Positions 1-6,888 of a stretch of 6,967 nucleotides of DNA are shown piece by piece. Position 1 is the stretch's first letter, and the number at the start of each line of letters is the position of its first letter. A model generated the notes under the pieces. The model was not told the origin of the DNA. It saw nothing but the letters and a program-made list of their open reading frames with translations, and did not search any database. A program made the position numbers and the translations under genes. The DNA comes from Bacteroidetes bacterium GWA2_31_9b (GTDB lineage: Bacteria > Bacteroidota > Bacteroidia > Bacteroidales > UBA12077), in assembly GCA_001769005.1 (NCBI GenBank), contig MENE01000182.1, forward strand, positions 19,472 to 26,438, given 5' to 3'.

Positions 1-776
1 TCAGAATCGTCAAAATCAGTTGCATACATTATGTTAATTGTAGATATTCCTTGATAAAGCGAATCTTCGGGAATAACCAAAACAGGCACTTTAGCTTCTT
101 CTATAATTTTAGCCGTTACGCTACCAATCAAGTCATTTTCACGTTCACCCTGACCTCGAGTACCAATTATAATTACTTCAGGTTTATATTGCTCGCTTTC
201 TGCTATTATTTCTTCGCTTGCAATACCTCTCACAAGGGCATAATCAATCTTAACTCCCTGAATACCATCTTTTTCGATTTTCTCTTTTAAATCATTGTAA
301 AACTTCACCATGTTTTCTTTTGCCCTAATCTCAATTTCACGAATAATCTCATCCATATTTACCTGATAGTAGTACGTATCGGTAAGCGGCATTGAGTTTA
401 CTACCGGATTATAGTAAACATGCATTAGTTTAATCTCCGCATTAAGCTTTTCAGCCAGTCCGATAGCGTAACGGCATGCATTAATTGAATAATCGCTAAA
501 ATCTATAGGTACAAGTATTTTTTGAATACTTTCGTTCGTTTCATCAAGTTCTTCCTGATATTCGTCACGCCATAGCTCACTCACTTTTTCAATTATACGA
601 AGAGCTTTTTCTAAATCTCGAGACGAAACTTGCACTTTTACCCCACCCGATATGGCTGAATGAATTAGGTTAATGTTTTTTAAATAACACTCTACCCCTT
701 CTGCTTCAAGCCTTGTTCTTAAAATCTCGGCTCGGGAGTAATTGTGAATAGCTATTGTTATTAATTTATCTTCCAT
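1..776 (-). CDS. Universal stress protein (UspA family, tandem type) with N-terminal DUF2007-like domain; 3' end missing
   Basis: This is a cytoplasmic nucleotide-binding stress protein, open through the left edge; 258 codons are visible, read from the ATG at 776. Residues 1-67 resemble the DUF2007 'putative signal transducing protein' domain: they open with LITIAIHNYSRAEI, continue with an LEAEGVECYL segment, and include a GGVKVQV strand. Residues 83-236 are a Usp domain beginning KILVPIDFSDYS, where D92 sits at the usual adenine-contacting position. The domain carries the full ATP-binding signature G-x2-G-x9-G-S (G205, G208, G218, S219), followed by PVLVIP. A second Usp domain starts near residue 246 (INIMYATDFDD) and runs off the window, so this is probably the two-domain Usp common in Bacteroidota. 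It is transcribed divergently from asnS. No other start fits, because the extra domain lies in frame without a break. The Usp assignment is firm. The DUF2007 assignment is from memory of the family pattern. The protein's target is unknown. Confidence 0.9.
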   Translation of the reverse strand, partial: MEDKLITIAIHNYSRAEILRTRLEAEGVECYLKNINLIHSAISGGVKVQVSSRDLEKALRIIEKVSELWRDEYQEELDETNESIQKILVPIDFSDYSINACRYAIGLAEKLNAEIKLMHVYYNPVVNSMPLTDTYYYQVNMDEIIREIEIRAKENMVKFYNDLKEKIEKDGIQGVKIDYALVRGIASEEIIAESEQYKPEVIIIGTRGQGERENDLIGSVTAKIIEEAKVPVLVIPEDSLYQGISTINIMYATDFDDS

Positions 777-1083
777 ATCAACTGGTTTTAAATAAATTAA
801 TTATTGTCAGGAAAATTTGAGGAATTGTAGGTTTTAATAAACTTCTCTATCTTTTTGTAATTCCCTTGTAATGATACGGAACAACCTATTTCATCAAAAT
901 AATCGTTAACAATAATTGAGAATGTACAAGAAATATTTAGTGAGAGAGTAAATAGAATTCGATATAAATTACAACTTTTTAAAGGTAAAATCAAGTTTAA
1001 AAGATGCTTTTTGGCAATAATATTTAGAGGTCTGTTTATTATCGTTTTAAAAGTATTATTTTTGTCGTAATACTTAAGAAAAA
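777..1083. other. Divergent intergenic region between the usp gene and asnS
   Basis: This stretch of about 307 bases is strongly AT-rich and sits between two divergently oriented starts, so it should hold both promoters. Only the asnS side shows a recognisable element (the -7-like box at 1057-1064). On the usp side the nearest match is TATTTTG near 895-901 on the minus strand, one base shorter than the consensus and too weak to call. There is no tRNA-like structure, GC-rich hairpin or long repeat. A 65-codon minus-strand reading frame (797-994) is judged spurious. Confidence 0.7.
1057..1064 (+). promoter_or_regulatory. Candidate Bacteroidota-type -7 element (TAnnTTTG) for asnS
   Basis: TATTTTTG matches the Bacteroidetes -7 consensus TAnnTTTG exactly and ends 19 bases before the asnS ATG. 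Transcription would therefore start near 1071, giving a very short leader. The expected -33 TTTG is only approximated by TTTA at 1035-1038, 18 bases upstream. In sequence this AT-rich, a chance match to one half-element is quite possible. Confidence 0.4.
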
Positions 1084-2484
1084 ATGAATATGGATATTAG
1101 AAGAAGCTTTGTAAAACAATTATTACAATCGACAGAATACAATAAACCCGTAAATGTAAAAGGATGGGTTAGAACAAAAAGAGATAACAAACAAATTGCT
1201 TTTGTTGCAATTAATGATGGTTCAACTATAAATAATATTCAGGTTGTTATTGATTTGGCAACTTTTGATGAAAATAAATTTAAACTGATTACTACCGGTT
1301 CAAGCTTAAGTGTAACGGGAACATTAGTACAATCGATGGGTAAAGGACAAACAGTTGAAATTCAGGCTAAAGAAGTACTTGTTTATGGCACAGCCGATCC
1401 TGAAACATATCCATTACAAAAGAAAGGTCATACTCTTGAGTTTTTGCGTGAGATAGCACATTTACGTTTTAGAACAAATACTTTTGGCGCTATTTTTAGA
1501 ATTCGTCATTCTATGGCCTTTGCAATTCACAAGTATTTTAACGATCACGGATTTTATTATTTACATACACCCATAGTAACAGGATCGGATGCTGAAGGTG
1601 CCGGCGAAATGTTCAGAGTATCAACTCTCGACATTCATAATTTACCAAAAACAGTAGAAGGAAAAATTGATTTCTCTCAGGATTTTTTTGGACATGAAAC
1701 CAACCTAACCGTTTCAGGCCAGCTTGAAGCCGAATTGGGAGCAACAGCCTTGTCAAATGTTTATACTTTCGGACCTACATTCAGAGCCGAGAATTCAAAT
1801 ACTCCACGCCACTTAGCTGAGTTTTGGATGATTGAACCCGAAATGGCTTTCTATGATATTATGGATGATATGGATTTAGCAGAAGATTTTCTGAAATATC
1901 TTATATCATATGCTTTAGAAAACTGTAAAGAAGATCTTGAGTTCTTAAATAATATGTATGACAAAGAATTAATTGAAAGATTAAACTTTGTTGTTAATAA
2001 TAGTTTTGAACGTATTGATTATACTGAAGCAATAAATATACTTACATCATCAGATCAAAAATTTGAATATCCTGTAAAATGGGGTTCTGACTTACAATCG
2101 GAACATGAACGTTTCCTTGTTGAGAAATACTACAAAAAACCGGTAATAGTAACCAACTATCCAAAAGAAATAAAAGCATTTTACATGAAACAGAACGAAG
2201 ACGGCAAAACCGTTCGTGCAATGGATGTTTTGTTTCCTCGTATCGGTGAAATAATTGGAGGATCACAACGTGAAGAAGATTATGAAAAACTTGTTACACG
2301 AATTCGAGAAATGGGTATCCCAGAGAAAGAAATGTGGTGGTATCTTGACACACGAAAATTCGGAACCGTTCCTCACAGTGGATTTGGATTAGGTTTTGAA
2401 CGATTAATGTTATTTGTTACCGGAATGTTGAATATACGTGATGTTATTCCATTCCCAAGGACACCTAAGAATGCAGAATTTTAA
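1084..2484 (+). CDS. asnS: Asparagine--tRNA ligase (AsnRS, class II)
   Basis: This enzyme charges tRNA(Asn) with asparagine using ATP in the cytoplasm. The 466-residue length is normal for the family. An N-terminal OB-fold anticodon-binding domain covers about residues 22-105 (VNVKGWVRTKRDNKQIAF). The class II catalytic core follows: motif 1 around 141-163 (IRHSMAFAIHKYF to HTPIVT), motif 2 at 231-253 (PTFRAENSNTPRHLAEFW, with R234 and E236), and motif 3 at 433-440 (GFGLGFER), leading into the typical end NIRDVIPFPRTPKNAEF. The EGAGEMF and GGSQRE segments are AsnRS-like, and the long insertion of bacterial AspRS is absent. The ATG at 1084 follows the A-rich stretch TTAAGAAAAA; a second in-frame ATG at 1090 is an equally possible start and would remove two residues. 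It is probably the first gene of an operon with rpoN, 45 bases downstream. The stop codon lies inside a TTTTAA repeat. Its presence indicates direct Asn-tRNA(Asn) formation. Confidence 0.98.
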   Translation: MNMDIRRSFVKQLLQSTEYNKPVNVKGWVRTKRDNKQIAFVAINDGSTINNIQVVIDLATFDENKFKLITTGSSLSVTGTLVQSMGKGQTVEIQAKEVLVYGTADPETYPLQKKGHTLEFLREIAHLRFRTNTFGAIFRIRHSMAFAIHKYFNDHGFYYLHTPIVTGSDAEGAGEMFRVSTLDIHNLPKTVEGKIDFSQDFFGHETNLTVSGQLEAELGATALSNVYTFGPTFRAENSNTPRHLAEFWMIEPEMAFYDIMDDMDLAEDFLKYLISYALENCKEDLEFLNNMYDKELIERLNFVVNNSFERIDYTEAINILTSSDQKFEYPVKWGSDLQSEHERFLVEKYYKKPVIVTNYPKEIKAFYMKQNEDGKTVRAMDVLFPRIGEIIGGSQREEDYEKLVTRIREMGIPEKEMWWYLDTRKFGTVPHSGFGLGFERLMLFVTGMLNIRDVIPFPRTPKNAEF

Positions 2485-2508
2485 TTTTAATTTTAATTTT
2501 AATTCTAA
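2479..2508. repeat. TTTTAA hexanucleotide microsatellite overlapping the asnS stop codon
   Basis: There are four perfect TTTTAA units (2479-2502) and one degenerate unit, TTCTAA (2503-2508). The first unit is the last sense codon and stop of asnS (TTT TAA). Read in the asnS frame, every later unit again contains a TAA. Gain or loss of whole units would therefore leave the protein unchanged but alter the 45-base spacer before rpoN. The tract has no GC-rich stem and does not look like an intrinsic terminator. Confidence 0.85.
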
Positions 2509-2529
2509 TTAATTATATTTTAAAACTCA

Positions 2530-3996
2530 ATGTTAAAGCAAAGTTTACAGCAAAAATTATTACAAAAGCTGTCTCCTCAACAAATTCAGCTCATTAAGCT
2601 GTTGGAAATTCCAACCATGCAGCTAGAGCAACGAATTAAGCAGGAGCTGGAAGAAAATCCTTTGCTTGAAGAAGGACAGGAAGAAGCCGACGATTACGAT
2701 GACAACAATAATGAAGATGAAATAAGTGAAGAAACATTAAATGACAGTACGGATGAGTTTTCGCTTGAAGATTACATAAACGAGGAAGATGTTCCTTCGT
2801 ATAAACTTGTTGCAAATAATTATTCAAAAGATGATAAAAAAGAAGAAATTCCTTTTACTACCGGAGCTTCTTTTCATGAACATCTTCAAAATCAGATTGG
2901 ATTACGAAACCTTTCGGAAAAAGAGCAGGTTTTAGCCTGGTATCTGATAGGAAACATTGACGATGATGGATATATTCGCCGAAAGCTTGAAGCTGTTGCA
3001 AACGATTTAGCGTTTTCACAAAACATTGAAACCGACGAAGATGAATTACTCTTGGTACTTCGTATGATTCAGGAACTCGATCCTATAGGTGTTGGTGCTC
3101 GAAACTTACAAGAGTGTTTATTGCTTCAGATTAATTCTAAAAATCAGGAATTACCTGAAATACAGCTTGCTCGAAAAATTATTAAGTACTATTTTATAGA
3201 GTTTACAAAAAAACACTATGATAAAATTTCTTCCCGATTGGATATATCAGAACAGCAACTAAAAACGGCTATAAACGAAATTTTAAGGCTAAACCCAAAA
3301 CCCGGAAGCAGCTATTCTGATTCACAATCGAGAGTAATCCAAACATTAGTTCCCGATTTTATTCTTGAAACCAAAGATGGAGAATTGTTTTTATCGTTAA
3401 ACTCAAAGAATGTTCCGGAGCTTCGATTGAGCAATGCATATAACGACATTATTGAAACTTATACAAAAAGCAACAAAAGTGAACGCACACGTAGCGATAA
3501 AGAAGCAATTACTTTTGTAAAGCAAAAAATTGATTCGGCTAAATGGTTTATCGATGCAATTAAGCAACGTCAGAATACATTGTTTATGACCATGAATGCT
3601 ATTGTTGCATATCAAAGAAACTTTTTTATTGAAGGCGATGAATCTTTTCTGAGGCCAATGATTTTAAAAGATATTGCCGAAAAAACAAATCTTGATATCT
3701 CAACCATATCGCGTGTTGCGAATAGTAAATATGTTCAAACAAACTTCGGTATTTTTCCATTAAAATATTTCTTTTCTGAAGGATTACAAACGGAATCGGG
3801 AGAAGAGGTTTCAACCCGTGAAATAAAATCAATATTAAAAGAGTGTATCGATAATGAAATAAAAAAGAAACCGCTTACAGACGATAAACTAACAGTTATA
3901 CTGAAAGAGAAAGGCTATTTGATTGCACGCCGTACAGTTGCAAAATACAGAGAACAGTTGGGGATTCCGGTTGCACGATTAAGAAAAGAATTGTAA
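2530..3996 (+). CDS. rpoN: RNA polymerase sigma-54 factor (RpoN)
   Basis: This is the alternative sigma factor that directs RNA polymerase to -24/-12 promoters and needs an AAA+ activator to open DNA. The 488 residues match the family's usual length, and all regions are present. Region I is the Gln/Leu-rich activator-interacting segment (residues 1-48, LKQSLQQKLLQKLSPQQIQ to LEENPLLEE). Region II is a strongly acidic linker (about 49-95, rich in D and E). The core-binding domain covers roughly 108-300, including the GNIDDDGYI and ELDPIGVGARNLQECL segments. A helix-turn-helix region lies near 374-414 (LKDIAEKTNLDISTISR). The RpoN box ARRTVAKYRE, which reads the -24 element, is intact at 466-475. 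The ATG at 2530 starts region I directly. The AT-only 45-base gap after asnS shows no promoter-like element, so co-transcription is likely. A membrane protein gene starts 2 bases after the stop. No sigma-54 target promoter or activator gene was recognised in the window. Confidence 0.98.
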   Translation: MLKQSLQQKLLQKLSPQQIQLIKLLEIPTMQLEQRIKQELEENPLLEEGQEEADDYDDNNNEDEISEETLNDSTDEFSLEDYINEEDVPSYKLVANNYSKDDKKEEIPFTTGASFHEHLQNQIGLRNLSEKEQVLAWYLIGNIDDDGYIRRKLEAVANDLAFSQNIETDEDELLLVLRMIQELDPIGVGARNLQECLLLQINSKNQELPEIQLARKIIKYYFIEFTKKHYDKISSRLDISEQQLKTAINEILRLNPKPGSSYSDSQSRVIQTLVPDFILETKDGELFLSLNSKNVPELRLSNAYNDIIETYTKSNKSERTRSDKEAITFVKQKIDSAKWFIDAIKQRQNTLFMTMNAIVAYQRNFFIEGDESFLRPMILKDIAEKTNLDISTISRVANSKYVQTNFGIFPLKYFFSEGLQTESGEEVSTREIKSILKECIDNEIKKKPLTDDKLTVILKEKGYLIARRTVAKYREQLGIPVARLRKEL

Positions 3997-3998
3997 TT

Positions 3999-4619
3999 AT
4001 GAGTAAACTATTTTCAAAAATTATTTCGATTATTTTTCATCCACTTATTTTGCCTTCATTAGGAATGTTTGTTTTTTTTAACTCTGGCAGTTATCTTGAT
4101 TTTCTTCCCTTTAATGCAAAAAAAATAATTTTGATTATCGTTTTTGTGAGCACGTTTGTTTTGCCTTTAACATTTGTTCCTTTCTTTCTTTTTCAAAACA
4201 TTATTAAAAGTATTCAAATGGAAACTAGCAAAGAGCGATTGATTCCTTTAGCAATATCATCGCTAATGTACTTTTTTTCATTTTACTTACTAAACCGCCT
4301 TGGTTCTCCCGAAATAATTAACCGTTTTATACTTGCTGGAGCTGTTGCCATTCTTGTATTGTTAATACTTACATTTAAATGGAAAATTAGTGCTCATATG
4401 GTTGGAATAGGCGGATTTACAGGAGCATTAATAGCAATATCGTTTGAATTACAAATAAATCTTCAATATTATATTATTTGTGCTATTCTTTTCTCCGGAT
4501 TTATTGCTTATTCAAGGTTGCAACAAAAAATGCATTCTCCTAAACAAGTTTATGTTGGCTGGTTTACCGGTTTGCTAACTACATTTCTTTTTATTACCCT
4601 TTTCAAAAATTTTATCTAG
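3999..4619 (+). CDS. PAP2-like integral membrane protein (degenerate lipid phosphatase motif)
   Basis: This 206-residue inner-membrane protein has six or seven hydrophobic segments (about 8-28, 42-66, 84-99, 108-127, 134-149, 156-171 and 185-203). Its motif order recalls the PAP2 phosphatase superfamily, which dephosphorylates lipid phosphates or pyrophosphates. A KER..P segment lies at 78-83 in the place of motif C1 (K-x6-RP). SAH at 131-133 stands where C2 has PSGH. SRLQQKMH at 172-179 fits the C3 pattern SR-x5-H. The C3 aspartate four residues after the histidine is replaced by Gln (Q183), and the C1 arginine-proline pair is split. The fold assignment is therefore reasonable, but phosphatase activity is uncertain. 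The start is 2 bases after the rpoN stop, which strongly suggests translational coupling within the asnS-rpoN operon. The last 45 coding bases overlap the end of the convergent glycosyltransferase gene. It could instead be an unassigned membrane protein that has kept only the family outline. Confidence 0.75.
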   Translation: MSKLFSKIISIIFHPLILPSLGMFVFFNSGSYLDFLPFNAKKIILIIVFVSTFVLPLTFVPFFLFQNIIKSIQMETSKERLIPLAISSLMYFFSFYLLNRLGSPEIINRFILAGAVAILVLLILTFKWKISAHMVGIGGFTGALIAISFELQINLQYYIICAILFSGFIAYSRLQQKMHSPKQVYVGWFTGLLTTFLFITLFKNFI

Positions 4620-5759
4620 CAATACGATTCTATGTATTAAGTAATTTTCATAAGTTAAATCTGGAGTTGTAGAAAAGGTATTTAATTTTTTTATTGCATT
4701 TTCAATTGAAAAATCATTTTGCTTTTGAAATGGGAAAAGAGCTGATTCATCAAGATATTTTGCTAAGTATTCCTGTTCTGTTTGACCTGGAGTAGGAATT
4801 AAAATGGCTCTCTTTTTTAATGCAACCAAATCCATTACAGAGCTATATCCTGAGCGACAAACAATATATTCTGATCGTTGTATCAATTCAAGCAGGTTGT
4901 TGCTATTGAGCATCCCGAAAAAAGTAATATTGGTATTTTCGGTTTTATTGGAATCGGTATTTATTCCTCGAACCAAAGCTATTCTTTGTTTGCTATTTTT
5001 AACTGATTGAATACAAATTGATTCAAATATCGATCGCTGGGGCTCGGGTCCTGATAAAATAAATAAAAAATCATACTCGAATTCGATTGAATTGTTGTTA
5101 GACTTATTTGAAAACCGTGATAATGGACCTATAAAATATGTGTTGGGATAAGTCTTTTTTAAGTGCGAAAGTTGCCCTGAGAGATTCACTTTTCCATTAA
5201 AATCTGGAATCCAACATTCATTATACTGTTCGATAATTTTTTTAAGAAGATATTGATAAGCAGGTTCAAACAATTTTAATATTCCCGGAAATATTACCCT
5301 AAGTTGATGTGTTATAAATATTGTGTAAATAGATTTGTTCCACAATCCAAATCGGTTATCAGAAATTACAACATTCACTTTCTCATGGGCAATTAACTTT
5401 TTTAAAACAATATGCTCTTTAATTGTCCAATAAATTAACCGAAGTAAAAGAAAGAACATTTTAAAAACCTGATTGCTTTTTTTTGAATACTTTACCTGAT
5501 ATGATTTAAATTGAATTACTTTAACTGAAGGGAATTCCTGTTTTAAAAAATCAAGAGCAATACCATCAGCGGCAATAATTACATCATATTTCAATTGAAT
5601 AATTTCGTGAATTATTGGAACTACACGCGTAGCATGACCCAAGCCCCAATTCAAAGGACAAATTAATATGCGAGGGGTTTTTTCCAATTTTAATTTGAGT
5701 GAGTTATGCGAAAACCTTAATACTGCTTTTATCTGTGATTTGCATTTTAGTAAAATCAA
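4575..5759 (-). CDS. GT-B glycosyltransferase, MurG / family 28-like
   Basis: This protein probably transfers a sugar from a nucleotide donor to a lipid or envelope acceptor at the inner face of the membrane. It has the two-domain GT-B plan. The N-terminal domain begins with ILICPLNWGLGHATR (31-45), whose G39-x-G41-H42 corresponds to the glycine-rich acceptor-side loop of MurG-like enzymes, and continues with SDNRFG (133-138) and THQL (150-153). The C-terminal domain holds YIVCRSGYSSVMDLVAL (298-314) and IPTPGQTEQEYLA (321-333), the donor-nucleotide region typical of glycosyltransferase 28 C-terminal domains. The donor and acceptor are unknown. The start is uncertain. The ATG at 5759 gives 394 residues but overlaps the upstream amidohydrolase by 56 bases and adds about 28 residues before the usual N-terminal strand. 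A TTG at 5687 (residue 25), 16 bases after the amidohydrolase stop, would give a more typical N-terminus of about 370 residues. Its 3' end overlaps the PAP2-like gene tail to tail. Confidence 0.85.
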   Translation of the reverse strand: MILLKCKSQIKAVLRFSHNSLKLKLEKTPRILICPLNWGLGHATRVVPIIHEIIQLKYDVIIAADGIALDFLKQEFPSVKVIQFKSYQVKYSKKSNQVFKMFFLLLRLIYWTIKEHIVLKKLIAHEKVNVVISDNRFGLWNKSIYTIFITHQLRVIFPGILKLFEPAYQYLLKKIIEQYNECWIPDFNGKVNLSGQLSHLKKTYPNTYFIGPLSRFSNKSNNNSIEFEYDFLFILSGPEPQRSIFESICIQSVKNSKQRIALVRGINTDSNKTENTNITFFGMLNSNNLLELIQRSEYIVCRSGYSSVMDLVALKKRAILIPTPGQTEQEYLAKYLDESALFPFQKQNDFSIENAIKKLNTFSTTPDLTYENYLIHRIVLLDKIFEKGNKKKCS

Positions 5760-6888
5760 AATCCGAAATCAGGTTTATTCCCGGTTGCTTTCCAATTTCA
5801 ATTGAGCCATATTTATTGTCACATTTTAAAGCCTTTGCTCCGTTAATTGTTGCCCAACTTAATAGAGTTTCAAACGAAATATCTGAATTTATATTTTTAA
5901 TTGTTTTCATTTCATCAAGAATTGAAAGGCTTGTATTTGATGCAAGGCTATCGGTACCAAGAGTTATTTTATCAGAATAATTCATAAATAATTCAATATC
6001 CGGGTATTTGCTTTCAATAAAATAATTTGAGTTTGGACAAAGAACAAAAAATGGATTTTTAAAAGTTTTGCAAATTTTTTCGATTTCGTTTTTTGAGCTA
6101 TACAGGTTGTGAACAAACAAAATAGTATTGTTGTTTGGTAAAAAATCGATAACAGATTCGAGAGAATTTTTACCAGTTGCTTTCCAATTGTCAAGATTAA
6201 TTCCAAGCGTTAAAAAAGCATCTACCAGCTTTCCTTGTTTCGACCCGAACATTTGATTTTCAGAATCAGACTCCTGGTTATGAATCGATTGTATTGAGTT
6301 TGTTTGAATTGCCAACGATTTAATTCGTTCAAATAATTCAGGTGAAACAGAAAACGGAGCATGAGGAACTATAGATGAACTAAGTTTATTAGATTGATAT
6401 TTCTTTAGCAAATCCAATCCGTTAATAATTATTTTCTCTGAATTATTACTTAAACCCATTACCTCAATAAAGGTATAGTAATAGATGTTGCTTTTATGTT
6501 TTACTTCAATTGTTAATTCTGTATTTGCAATATCTCCAACGGCTACAATTCCGTTCCGTTTCATCAAATCATCTTCCAGAAATGCTGTTTTATTTGTAGA
6601 TTCTATTGTGTGTGATTTCTTAAATTTAACCATCTCTTGTATAAATCCGGGATGTGTTAATCCTTGTTTTAACTTGCCTTTTAAATCTGAAAGTTCGAGA
6701 TGACAATGTGTATTTACAAAACCGGGAACAATAACTCCATTGTAAAATTCCAGATTTCGTGATTCGGTGAAATCTCCTTTGGTATCAATTAAATTAAGTA
6801 CTGCACCATTATGGTCGATTTCTACAATGCCATTTTTTAGAGGAGGTTTGTTAACAGGAAAAATATAATTTGCTGCTATACGACGCAT
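5704..6888 (-). CDS. Metal-dependent amidohydrolase (TRZ/ATZ type), aminodeoxyfutalosine deaminase-like
   Basis: This is a cytoplasmic hydrolase or deaminase of the amidohydrolase superfamily, 394 residues and full length. A short beta-sandwich segment (about 1-57) precedes the metal-binding barrel strand GFVNTHCHLELS, with the H61-x-H63 pair. Further expected residues are H176 (VPHAPFS), H203 with E206 (SIHNQES), H260 (LFVHNLYSS) and the metal-ligand aspartate D313 (LGTDSLASN). The C-terminal segment GAKALKCDNKYGSIEIGK returns to the sandwich domain. The run FVHN, then CPNSN, then GTDSLASNTSLSILDEM resembles the MqnX proteins of the futalosine menaquinone pathway. However, other TRZ/ATZ deaminases and chlorohydrolases share most of these residues, so the substrate is not established. 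The ATG follows directly on the TAA of the upstream gene with no spacer, and the 3' end may overlap the glycosyltransferase gene. All three are probably one transcript. Confidence 0.88.
   Translation of the reverse strand: MRRIAANYIFPVNKPPLKNGIVEIDHNGAVLNLIDTKGDFTESRNLEFYNGVIVPGFVNTHCHLELSDLKGKLKQGLTHPGFIQEMVKFKKSHTIESTNKTAFLEDDLMKRNGIVAVGDIANTELTIEVKHKSNIYYYTFIEVMGLSNNSEKIIINGLDLLKKYQSNKLSSSIVPHAPFSVSPELFERIKSLAIQTNSIQSIHNQESDSENQMFGSKQGKLVDAFLTLGINLDNWKATGKNSLESVIDFLPNNNTILFVHNLYSSKNEIEKICKTFKNPFFVLCPNSNYFIESKYPDIELFMNYSDKITLGTDSLASNTSLSILDEMKTIKNINSDISFETLLSWATINGAKALKCDNKYGSIEIGKQPGINLISDFDFTKMQITDKSSIKVFA

Noticed and set aside
51..290. 79-codon plus-strand open frame at the left edge
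   Set aside because: It runs antisense to the Usp coding region, whose ATP-binding motif is intact. Its product is a low-complexity F/N/S-rich sequence, as expected from antisense of AT-rich coding DNA.
846..875. Short direct repeat TTGTAAT (two copies) in the intergenic region
   Set aside because: Two seven-base AT-rich copies about ten bases apart are expected by chance at this base composition, and they have no clear relation to a promoter element.
797..994. 65-codon minus-strand reading frame in the usp/asnS intergenic region
   Set aside because: It sits in AT-rich promoter DNA, shows no recognisable family or convincing domain pattern, and would occupy the upstream region of the usp gene in the same direction. 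The chance of a random open frame of this length is high here.
2042..2266. Minus-strand open frame inside asnS, and similar antisense frames inside rpoN, the glycosyltransferase gene and the amidohydrolase gene
   Set aside because: They lie wholly within well-supported genes on the other strand, and their products have the odd composition (rich in H, L, C, F) expected of shadow frames.
2485..2529. Possible terminator between asnS and rpoN
   Set aside because: The tract is only A and T apart from two C bases and cannot form a GC-stabilised stem. It looks like a slippage repeat, not a terminator.
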